Shown here one piece after another: positions 1 through 5,335 of a stretch of 5,335 bases of DNA. Every line of letters begins with the position of its first letter. The first letter of the stretch is position 1. The notes below the pieces were generated by a model. It was not told the DNA's origin, did not search any database, and saw only the letters and a list, made by a program, of their open reading frames with translations. The DNA is from an uncultured Prevotellaceae bacterium. Lineage in GTDB: Bacteria; Bacteroidota; Bacteroidia; Bacteroidales; Bacteroidaceae. The translations under genes were made by a program, and so were the position numbers. The DNA is taken from assembly GCA_946403615.1 (NCBI GenBank), contig CAMJAO010000168.1, positions 1 to 5,335 on the forward strand. The letters are read 5' to 3'.

Positions 1-1407
1 AAATTTATCTTCATCGACGGTCTGAGCCGTCTCAACCATGGCGATGCCGACGGATGCGTGAAAGCCATGAACGAGGTGGTGAAGAACTATCCGAAGAGCC
101 GCATCAGCGAGATGGCCGGCATGATAGTGAATGGCGTGAAAGCCGGCAGACGGTTGCATGGCGGTAAGTTTGACCTTGGCGACGTGTGGAGCCGCCGTAC
201 CGCAGTGCTCAACGACAGCGACTCGTTGGCTGCTCGGCAATTCACTGACGACCGAAATGCCAACTTTATCTTCATGTTGGCCTATAGCCCAGACTCATTG
301 AACGAGAACCAATTGCTTTATGAGATGGCCCGGTTTAACTTCACCAGTTTCATGGTCCGCAACTTTGACCTGACCATTACCGATGCCGACGGCCTTCACT
401 TGATGCAAGTGTCAGGTTTCCGCAATTTCGACGAGGCACATCAATATGCAGGACAATTATATTCCAGTGAAGCCGTAGTCAGAAGAATGAACAACCAGAC
501 GCGTGCCATCATCATCAGCGAGCCCAATCTTGAGTTGCTGGGCACCCTCTTCAGTTACGACGATTATGACGCGTTCTACACTGAGCATTTCGCCCCGTTG
601 AAGGTCAGCAGCCGCTATCTGTTGGCCGAACCTGACGAGATAGATGCTCCCGAACCAAAACTCAACCCCCTACCCGACCAATTTGAGCGACAAAACACGC
701 AGACAGACAACACACGTCAGGAAGGTGAAGACATGGAAGGGACAGATGTGGATGACACAGATGTCATCAACAACACCGATACATTCGACAACTTCGACAT
801 AGACGAGGACACAACGCCTACGCCCACGGAGACCCTTATCGACGAGACTGACGAACCGAACAGACCAAATGTGACGAATGTACCGAACGAGCCAAATCAG
901 CCGACAGAGACGGTGATTGACGAGCCGGATGTGCCGACAAGGACGATTGTACCGAATGTGCCGGCAGACCCGACAGAGACGGTGATTGATGAGCCCGATG
1001 TGCCTGCAAGGACGAATGTGCCGAATGTGCCGGCAGACCCGACAGAGACGGTAATAGACGAACCTGATGAGCCAACAAGGCCCAATGTGCCTGCTGATCC
1101 TACAGAGACTGTGATAGATGAGCCCGATGAGCCTGTTGCGCCCAACGAGGTGAATGAGCCACAACAGCCGAACAAGACCAACAAGCCCGAAGAACCGAAA
1201 AAGCCTGTTGTGCCCGAGCCTGTAGAGAATGTCATAGACGAGCCAAATACTCCCGATGAGCCTACGGATAATGACGATGATGATTTTGATGTCATATTTG
1301 ATGACTTCGAAACACCATCGACCACGCCCGGCAACAATAATAACAATAACAACCAGCCGTCGGGTTATGACATAGAAGACGAATATTACGAATTAGACGG
1401 ATTCTAA
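1..1407 (+). CDS. TPR protein of PorW/SprE type, C-terminal part, with acidic Pro-rich repeat tail (5' end outside window)
   Basis: The frame is open from base 1, so the GTG at 58 and ATG at 67 are internal codons and the true start lies upstream; 468 residues are visible. Residues 1-52 look like the last helices of a TPR array (GLSRLNHGD, then VVKNYPKS). Residues about 88-198 form a compact alpha/beta region with the pattern 'FxxFMVRNFDLTI ... FRNFDEAHQYAGQLY ... YDAFYTEHF', resembling the C-terminal domain of Bacteroidota PorW/SprE TPR lipoproteins, which are periplasmic accessory parts of the type IX secretion and gliding machinery. From about residue 217 the chain becomes low-complexity, rich in D, E, P, T and N, with repeated VIDEP units, a seven-Asn run and an acidic aromatic end (YDIEDEYYELDGF). 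The signal peptide and lipobox cannot be seen. The stop lies 2 bases before porX, so co-transcription is likely. The PorW/SprE assignment rests on remembered family character and on the neighbour. A generic TPR protein is the alternative. Confidence 0.7.
   Translation, partial: KFIFIDGLSRLNHGDADGCVKAMNEVVKNYPKSRISEMAGMIVNGVKAGRRLHGGKFDLGDVWSRRTAVLNDSDSLAARQFTDDRNANFIFMLAYSPDSLNENQLLYEMARFNFTSFMVRNFDLTITDADGLHLMQVSGFRNFDEAHQYAGQLYSSEAVVRRMNNQTRAIIISEPNLELLGTLFSYDDYDAFYTEHFAPLKVSSRYLLAEPDEIDAPEPKLNPLPDQFERQNTQTDNTRQEGEDMEGTDVDDTDVINNTDTFDNFDIDEDTTPTPTETLIDETDEPNRPNVTNVPNEPNQPTETVIDEPDVPTRTIVPNVPADPTETVIDEPDVPARTNVPNVPADPTETVIDEPDEPTRPNVPADPTETVIDEPDEPVAPNEVNEPQQPNKTNKPEEPKKPVVPEPVENVIDEPNTPDEPTDNDDDDFDVIFDDFETPSTTPGNNNNNNNQPSGYDIEDEYYELDGF
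823..1257 (+). repeat. In-frame imperfect tandem repeats encoding PTETVIDEPD units
   Basis: Units begin at 823, 901, 970, 1039, 1099 and 1219, giving periods of 78, 69, 69, 60 and 120 bases, all multiples of three. The encoded cores are PTETLIDETDEP, PTETVIDEPDVP (twice), PTETVIDEPDEP (twice) and the decayed PVENVIDEPNTP. The 69-base units at 901 and 970 differ at only 6 positions. The other units are more diverged, and the 120-base interval holds a degenerate N/E/P/K-rich stretch. Reading frame and the VIDEP core are kept while linkers vary, which fits a flexible multivalent tail. Slipped-strand or recombinational copy-number change would shorten or lengthen the protein without a frameshift. 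Confidence 0.9.
1333..1353 (+). repeat. AAY trinucleotide run encoding seven Asn
   Basis: Seven consecutive Asn codons (a mixture of AAC and AAT) follow STTPG and precede QPSGYD in the tail of the TPR protein. The run is a small in-frame microsatellite between the repeat tail and the acidic C-terminal end, probably a linker. Confidence 0.85.
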
Positions 1408-1409
1408 CC

Positions 1410-2972
1410 ATGAGCAACGGATTATTACTATGGGTAGATGACGAGATAGAACTGCTCAAAGCCCATATCCTCTTTTTAGAGAAAAAAGGTTACGAAGTGG
1501 TCACTGCCAACAATGGCAGTGACGCCATCGACCAGTGTCGCCAACAATCGTTCGACCTGATACTGCTCGACGAAATGATGCCCGGACTGACCGGTTTGGA
1601 AACCCTGCAGCATATCAAGGAAATACTGCCTATGACACCCGTAGTCATGGTGACCAAGAGCGAGGAGGAAGACATCATGAATCAGGCTATCGGTTCAAAG
1701 ATAGCCGACTACCTGATCAAGCCCGTCAATCCCAACCAAATATTGCTTACGCTGAAAAAGAACATCCACCGCAAGGAGATTGTGGCCGAAGTGACGCAGA
1801 GCGGTTATCAGCAGAATTTCCAGAACATCAGCATGCAGATAGCCGACTGCCGCACCCATACCGACTGGATAGACGTGTATAAGCGGTTGGTACACTGGGA
1901 GTTGGAACTGAGCAGTACTGACACCAACATGACAGATATCCTTCGGATGCAAAAAGAAGACGCCAACAACGGTTTTTGCAAATACATCAAGAGCCATTAT
2001 CTGGACTGGGTGACAGCCGGCGTGAAATGCGATGACAAACCGCTGCTGAGCAACGAGGTGTTCAAGCGCAAGGTATTCCCACTGCTCGACAAGGGTGAAA
2101 AGGTCTTTCTGATAGTGATTGATAATTTCAGGTATGACCAATGGCGCACCCTGGCACATGAAATAGCCGACCAGTTCGACATCGACGAAGACCTGTACTA
2201 CAGCATTCTGCCCACTGCCACGCAATATGCGCGCAATGCCATCTTCAGCGGTCTGATGCCCCAACAAATAGCGCAGATGTTTCCCGAATTGTGGGTAGAT
2301 GAAGACGAGGAGGAAGGCAAAAATCTGAACGAGGGTCCACTTATCGGCACTCAGATTGAGCGCTACCGCCGGCACGACACCTATTCCTACCACAAAATCA
2401 ACAATTCCGCCGACGCCGACAGTTTCATGGGGCAATTGCGACAATTGGAGAACAATGACCTGAACGTGGTGGTGTTCAATTTCATCGACATGTTATCGCA
2501 CGCGCGCACTGAATCAAAGATGGTGCGCGAGTTGGCCAACAATGAATCCGCCTACCGCAGCATCACGCTCAGTTGGTTCCGGCATTCCGTGATGGCCGAG
2601 CTGTTTAAGATTTTGTCACAAAGCGACTACAAAGTGATTGTGACGACCGACCATGGCAGTATCCGTGCTTCAAAGCCCGTGAAAATCATCGGCGACCGCA
2701 ACACGAACACCAACCTGCGCTATAAGCTGGGCAAGAACCTCAGTTATAACCAGAAAGATGTGTTCACCATCAAAAATCCCCGTCAGGCACAATTGCCAGC
2801 CCCCAATATCAGCACGACTTATGTGTTTGCCACAGGTGAGGATTTCTTTGCCTATCCTAACAATTACAACTATTACGTATCCTATTATAAAGACACGTTC
2901 CAACACGGTGGCATATCAATGGAAGAGATGATTATCCCCATCATCACTTTGACAGGAAAGAGGCGGGGGTGA
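1410..2972 (+). CDS. porX: PorX, response regulator with alkaline-phosphatase-superfamily (PglZ-type) effector domain
   Basis: This is a cytoplasmic response regulator that in other Bacteroidota controls type IX secretion and gliding. The known P. gingivalis protein pairs with the PorY kinase and has zinc-dependent oligonucleotide phosphodiesterase activity. Its 520 residues fit the family length. Residues 1-120 are a CheY-like receiver with acidic D10/D11, phospho-acceptor D54 (in LLDEMMPG), T82 and K104 (in YLIKP). Residues about 121-225 are a helical linker. Residues about 230-515 are the alkaline-phosphatase fold: D238 (VIDNFRYD), a probable nucleophile T271 (LPTATQYAR), D360 and H364 (NFIDMLSH), D414-H415 (TTDHGS) and H499 (FQHGG). 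No expected metal or nucleophile residue is missing. There is no DNA-binding domain, so any effect on transcription would need a partner such as an ECF sigma factor. The ATG at 1410 lies 2 bases after the upstream stop, with no clear Shine-Dalgarno, as is usual in this phylum. No sensor kinase gene is in the window. Confidence 0.95.
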   Translation: MSNGLLLWVDDEIELLKAHILFLEKKGYEVVTANNGSDAIDQCRQQSFDLILLDEMMPGLTGLETLQHIKEILPMTPVVMVTKSEEEDIMNQAIGSKIADYLIKPVNPNQILLTLKKNIHRKEIVAEVTQSGYQQNFQNISMQIADCRTHTDWIDVYKRLVHWELELSSTDTNMTDILRMQKEDANNGFCKYIKSHYLDWVTAGVKCDDKPLLSNEVFKRKVFPLLDKGEKVFLIVIDNFRYDQWRTLAHEIADQFDIDEDLYYSILPTATQYARNAIFSGLMPQQIAQMFPELWVDEDEEEGKNLNEGPLIGTQIERYRRHDTYSYHKINNSADADSFMGQLRQLENNDLNVVVFNFIDMLSHARTESKMVRELANNESAYRSITLSWFRHSVMAELFKILSQSDYKVIVTTDHGSIRASKPVKIIGDRNTNTNLRYKLGKNLSYNQKDVFTIKNPRQAQLPAPNISTTYVFATGEDFFAYPNNYNYYVSYYKDTFQHGGISMEEMIIPIITLTGKRRG

Positions 2973-2990
2973 TAAATACGAAATATGACG

Positions 2991-3014
2991 TTAAGAGCAT
3001 TAAGACCTTAAAGA
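2991..3014 (+). repeat. Short TTAAGA-type direct repeats in the porX-tsaE gap
   Basis: TTAAGA occurs at 2991-2996 and 3000-3005, then TTAAAGA at 3008-3014, with a spacing of 9 then 8 bases. Together they fill much of the 60-base gap between the porX stop and the tsaE ATG. I see no TTTG / TAnnTTTG promoter pair here, so tsaE may be read from the upstream operon. Function is unknown, and the pattern could be low-complexity sequence. Confidence 0.5.
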
Positions 3015-3032
3015 CATAATAATCTCTTTACA

Positions 3033-3443
3033 ATGACCATAGAGATAAAAGATTTAGAACATATCGGCGAGGCTGCGAAGGAGTTTGTGGCAGCCATGGA
3101 CGACGCCACAGTTTTCGCATTCTATGGAAAGATGGGCGCAGGGAAAACAACGTTTATCAAAGCCGTGTGTGAGGAGTTGGGCGTGGAAGATGTTATCACC
3201 TCTCCCACTTTCGCTATAGTCAACGAATATCGTTCGTCCACGACCGACGAGTTAATATACCACTTCGATTTCTACCGTATCAAAAAACTCGAAGAGGTGT
3301 ATGACCTCGGGTATGAAGATTATTTCTACAGCGGAGCCGTCTGTTTCATTGAATGGCCCGAACTGATAGAAGAACTCCTGCCCGATGATGCCGTGCGTGT
3401 GCACATCACCGAGCAGGAGGGAATCAGGACTTTGGAGTTTTAG
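3033..3443 (+). CDS. tsaE: TsaE, ATPase of the tRNA t6A37 threonylcarbamoyl-transfer complex
   Basis: TsaE (YjeE family) is a small cytoplasmic ATPase that works with TsaD and TsaB to install N6-threonylcarbamoyladenosine at A37 of ANN-decoding tRNAs. At 136 residues the length is typical. A Walker A loop is at residues 32-39 (GKMGAGKT). The family motif SPTF is at 57-60 (switch-like, preceded by VIT), followed by HFDFYR at 77-82 and a Walker-B-like CFIEWPE at 104-110. The ATG at 3033 gives the expected short N-terminus (MTIEIKDLEHIGEAAKEF); a poor A/T-rich leader precedes it, with no Shine-Dalgarno. The gene sits 60 bases after porX on the same strand, an arrangement I recall from other Bacteroidota. 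It may be co-transcribed, but no functional tie to secretion is evident. The gene looks intact. Confidence 0.95.
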   Translation: MTIEIKDLEHIGEAAKEFVAAMDDATVFAFYGKMGAGKTTFIKAVCEELGVEDVITSPTFAIVNEYRSSTTDELIYHFDFYRIKKLEEVYDLGYEDYFYSGAVCFIEWPELIEELLPDDAVRVHITEQEGIRTLEF

Positions 3444-3453
3444 CCCCCTCATA

Positions 3454-3469
3454 CTCCCCGAAGAGGGAG
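3454..3469 (+). terminator. Possible hairpin terminator between convergent tsaE and trxA
   Basis: CTCCC (3454-3458) can pair with GGGAG (3465-3469) around the six-base loop CGAAGA. An alternative pairing is CCCTC (3446-3450) with GAGGG (3463-3467). The hairpin lies in the 62-base gap where two convergent genes end, the right place for a shared terminator. No long T-run follows on either strand (ACCTTTACTT on the plus strand), so the call is tentative. Confidence 0.35.
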
Positions 3470-3505
3470 AACCTTTACTTGGTGGTGAGGCTAAATGTCT
3501 CTATT

Positions 3506-3820
3506 CTACAGCAGTGCTTTGAACTTTTCGTCGAGGACGGCTTTACCAGCAGCGCCGACGAAACGGTCAACGAGTTCACCATTCTTGAAGAAAAGGACGG
3601 TGGGAATGTTGCGCACGCCAAATTCCATGGCGATATCGTCGTTTTCCTCCACGTCGCATTTTCCTACCACGATGCGTCCGTCGTAATCATTGGCCAACTC
3701 AGAGATGACGGGTCCCAACATACGGCAGGGTCCGCACCATGTGGCCCACAGGTCAACGACCAATGGTAAATCACCATTTTTATAACTCTCGAAATTCTCA
3801 GTTGTGATTGTAACTTCCAT
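3506..3820 (-). CDS. trxA: Thioredoxin
   Basis: This is a small cytoplasmic dithiol-disulfide oxidoreductase that reduces protein disulfides and is recharged by thioredoxin reductase. Its 104 residues match classical TrxA. The active site WCGPC is at residues 28-32, the buried Asp equivalent is D23 in VVDLWATWCGPC, and the cis-proline is P73 in RNIPTVLFF. The C-terminal helix with FVGAAGK is also typical. There is no signal peptide, which separates it from the TlpA/ResA-like periplasmic thioredoxins that are common in this phylum. The ATG at 3820 gives the expected N-terminus MEVTITTENFE; its leader is strongly A/T-rich with no Shine-Dalgarno. It lies 141 bases downstream of dnaE on the same strand, as I recall from Porphyromonas, and converges on tsaE. 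Confidence 0.97.
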   Translation of the reverse strand: MEVTITTENFESYKNGDLPLVVDLWATWCGPCRMLGPVISELANDYDGRIVVGKCDVEENDDIAMEFGVRNIPTVLFFKNGELVDRFVGAAGKAVLDEKFKALL

Positions 3821-3961
3821 GTGTGTAATATTATAAAATTAATAGATAAAATCGCTTCAAAGATTCTCTTAATTCTCATCAAAAATCGTGCCAAATATTC
3901 AGGCTTACAGAATGCTTTTGGTAAGTGGCCGGCGGCAAGGCGACCACATCCCTGAATTCTC
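3821..3961 (-). other. dnaE-trxA intergenic region
   Basis: These 141 noncoding bases lie between the dnaE stop and the trxA start. They contain a G/C-rich hairpin (3925-3947), two copies of a 12-mer, and an A/T-rich stretch just before trxA (TTTATAATATTA on the minus strand). The length would allow a separate trxA promoter, but I find no convincing Bacteroidota -33/-7 pair. I see no small gene in it. Confidence 0.6.
3925..3947 (-). promoter_or_regulatory. Hairpin downstream of dnaE (possible attenuator, processing site or weak terminator)
   Basis: Read on the minus strand, GTGGTCG pairs with CGGCCAC in a 7-bp stem with one G-U wobble and a 9-base loop (CCTTGCCGC). It begins 15 bases after the dnaE stop codon. 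On the plus strand the wobble becomes a C-A mismatch, so the fold is better in the dnaE/trxA transcript. The following bases (TTACCAAAAG) lack a T-run, so this is not a standard intrinsic terminator. Confidence 0.4.
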
Positions 3962-5335
3962 TTAATTGATATGGTAAGACAATCCTTCGTTTGCTTCGAT
4001 AAACTGGGTGAGATCGCGCTTCACGTTCACCATCACCTCTCTGCTACGCAGCATGACATGCGAATGCTCGCCGGGCTCATGTATTTGTATGAACAATGAA
4101 GTTTGCCCGGGATTGTCACGAAGGAGCGTTGACAGGTCCGAAGCCGTTGTCTCGTCAAGTTTGTCTGCATCGATGGTGATGGTTATTTTGTCGATACTTT
4201 TCTCCTTCACTGTCTGCAGGTACTGGATGTCTTGTATCTTGAAGTCAATGTAATTGCTGGTTTCAAATTTCTTGTAGCATTTCGCCTTGATAAAGACCGA
4301 GCATCCTTCTGTGAGCATTCCCTGCCAATGGCCCCAATCCTCTCCGAAGAGCGCCAACTCACCAGATCCCTCGAAATCCTCGATGGTGACAAATCCGCAG
4401 GGCTTGCCCGTCTTTGTAAATTTAGATTTTACTCCGGTGACGATGCCGCCAACCGTAATCTCCTGCTTTTTGGTCAAGGCCTCTTTGTCGTCGAGTTCCT
4501 GACAATGCGTGTTGCAGAGATTATTAAGCACGATATCGTACTCGTCGAGGGGATGAGCCGAGAGATAGATACCCACCAAATCGCGCTCACGGTTGAGCCG
4601 CTCGATGGTGCTCCAACCCTCTGCCTCGGGAATGGCAGGCAGAGTCACCTCGATGGGTTCCAGATCGCCGAACAAAGAGTTTTGCGCCTCTTGTGCCGCC
4701 GCCTGATATAATTGTCCATGGCGCACGAGCGTATCAAGAAACATCACCCCTTTTGAATTCATGGCGAAATAGCGCTCACGAGCGATGCCGAAACTGTCGA
4801 AACCGCCGCTGAGAGCCAAGCTCTCAAACGCCTTCCTGTTGACGGCACTGAGATTGACACGTTGAGCGAAATCAAACACGCTCTTATAGGGACCATTGGC
4901 ATCGCGCTCGTCGATGATGGCTTGTGCCGCCGACTCGCCCATGCCCTTGATGGCAGCCAAGCCGAAACGAATCTCGCCCTTCTTGTTTGAACCGAACTTG
5001 AGGTAACTCTCGTTGACATCAGGTCCGAGTGTGGGGATGCCCATCGCACGACATTCGTCCATCAGTTTGGTGATTTCTTTGATGTCGTTTTTCCTCCGGC
5101 TCATGATAGCCGCCATAAACTGCGAAGGATAGTGCGCCTTGAGGTATGCCGTCTGATACGCGACCCACGAGTAGCAAGTAGCGTGACTCTTGTTGAAAGC
5201 GTAAGAGGCGAATTTCTTCCAATCGCCCCAAATTTTCTTGAGCACCTCGGGGTCATGCCCTCTTTCTTTTCCACCCTCGAGGAATTTGGGCTCCATGGCA
5301 TTTACGATGGCCTCTTTTTTCTTACCCATGGCCTT
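3962..5335 (-). CDS. dnaE: DNA polymerase III alpha subunit, C-terminal part (N-terminus outside window)
   Basis: This is the catalytic subunit of the replicative polymerase. The frame stays open to the right edge (the last visible codons read K-A-M-G-K-K-K), so the Met at 5329 is the conserved internal RAMGKKK region and not a start. The 457 residues seen are the last third or so of a protein of roughly 1,200 residues, and the PHP domain and catalytic palm lie beyond the edge. In order, using visible residues: fingers segment with SYAFNKSHATCYSWVAYQTAYLKAHYP (44-70, written here in two overlapping family motifs: FNKSHA and AYQTAYLKAHYP), helix-hairpin-helix DNA-binding region with IKGMGESAAQAI (about 124-155), beta-clamp-binding pentapeptide QNSLF (218-222), ERDLVGIYLSAHPLDEY (about 249-265), OB fold with GGIVTGVKSKFTKTGKP (about 291-372), and a C-terminal domain of the tau-binding type (about 379-457). 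The reading frame is intact. trxA follows on the same strand. Confidence 0.97.
   Translation of the reverse strand, partial: KAMGKKKEAIVNAMEPKFLEGGKERGHDPEVLKKIWGDWKKFASYAFNKSHATCYSWVAYQTAYLKAHYPSQFMAAIMSRRKNDIKEITKLMDECRAMGIPTLGPDVNESYLKFGSNKKGEIRFGLAAIKGMGESAAQAIIDERDANGPYKSVFDFAQRVNLSAVNRKAFESLALSGGFDSFGIARERYFAMNSKGVMFLDTLVRHGQLYQAAAQEAQNSLFGDLEPIEVTLPAIPEAEGWSTIERLNRERDLVGIYLSAHPLDEYDIVLNNLCNTHCQELDDKEALTKKQEITVGGIVTGVKSKFTKTGKPCGFVTIEDFEGSGELALFGEDWGHWQGMLTEGCSVFIKAKCYKKFETSNYIDFKIQDIQYLQTVKEKSIDKITITIDADKLDETTASDLSTLLRDNPGQTSLFIQIHEPGEHSHVMLRSREVMVNVKRDLTQFIEANEGLSYHIN
4670..4684 (-). other. Sequence encoding the DnaE beta-clamp-binding motif QNSLF
   Basis: The codons CAA AAC TCT TTG TTC encode QNSLF. 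It lies between the helix-hairpin-helix region and the OB fold, at the place where E. coli DnaE carries QADMF. It fits the QxxLF clamp-binding consensus, so this polymerase is expected to bind the sliding clamp through this site. Confidence 0.8.

Noticed and set aside
58..60. GTG at 58 as the start of the TPR protein
   Set aside because: The frame stays open to base 1, and the upstream residues (KFIFIDGLSRLNHGD) continue a TPR helix. It is an internal Val codon.
670..1352. Long open frames on the minus strand opposite the repeat tail
   Set aside because: They arise because the repetitive codons (GAC, GAG, CCG, ACG) rarely produce stops on the opposite strand. Their translations are repetitive mirror products with biased composition and no recognisable domain.
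1695..2444. A 249-codon minus-strand frame inside porX
   Set aside because: It lies fully opposite a clearly conserved porX coding region, and its translation shows no family motif. It is a shadow frame.
3479..3769. Plus-strand open frames opposite trxA
   Set aside because: The minus strand encodes an intact thioredoxin with WCGPC and cis-Pro, so these frames are antisense shadows.
3858..3899. Bacteroidota -7 promoter candidates for trxA (minus-strand AATCTTTG and AATATTTG)
   Set aside because: Each misses the first T of TAnnTTTG, and no TTTG -33 element lies at the expected distance of about 19-21 bases. Support is too weak to call a promoter.
4232..4711. A 159-codon plus-strand frame opposite dnaE
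   Set aside because: The minus strand holds conserved DnaE OB-fold and clamp-motif sequence, while the plus-strand product has no recognisable motif.
5327..5329. ATG at 5329 (minus) as the start of a short DnaE-like protein
   Set aside because: The Met lies in the conserved internal (R)AMGKKK region of DnaE and the frame continues past the window edge. The gene is cut by the window, not truncated.

Overview
The window looks like a chromosomal segment from the phylum Bacteroidota, probably a Prevotella-like member of the Bacteroidales. The main reasons are a full-length PorX (receiver plus alkaline-phosphatase-fold domain, a Bacteroidota protein type), a PorW/SprE-like TPR protein next to it, A/T-rich leaders without Shine-Dalgarno sequences, and a dnaE-trxA pair of the kind known in Porphyromonas and Bacteroides. 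The genus is inferred, since there is no rRNA in the window.

Layout. Positions 1-2972 hold two tightly packed plus-strand genes. The first is the 3' part of a TPR protein (468 residues visible) that ends in a long acidic, proline-rich tail with about six imperfect copies of a 'PTETVIDEPD' unit. Two bases later comes porX (520 aa), with every expected phosphorylation and metal-site residue present. A 60-base gap with short TTAAGA-type repeats leads to tsaE (136 aa, 3033-3443), the ATPase of the t6A tRNA-modification complex. A 62-base convergent gap with a small hairpin separates this block from the minus-strand block. There, the last 457 codons of dnaE (3962-5335, cut off by the window end) are followed by trxA (3506-3820), with 141 noncoding bases between them.

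How the genes may work together. PorX is a known cytoplasmic regulator of the type IX secretion system (T9SS) and gliding. PorW/SprE-type TPR lipoproteins are T9SS accessory components. If the first gene is a PorW/SprE orthologue, this is a linked T9SS structural and regulatory pair. tsaE (translation fidelity), dnaE (replicative polymerase) and trxA (thiol redox) are housekeeping genes with no evident mechanistic link to it.

I found no mobile element, CRISPR array, tRNA, rRNA or convincing undescribed system. The part that best repays a second look is the repetitive VIDEP tail of the TPR protein, encoded directly before porX.
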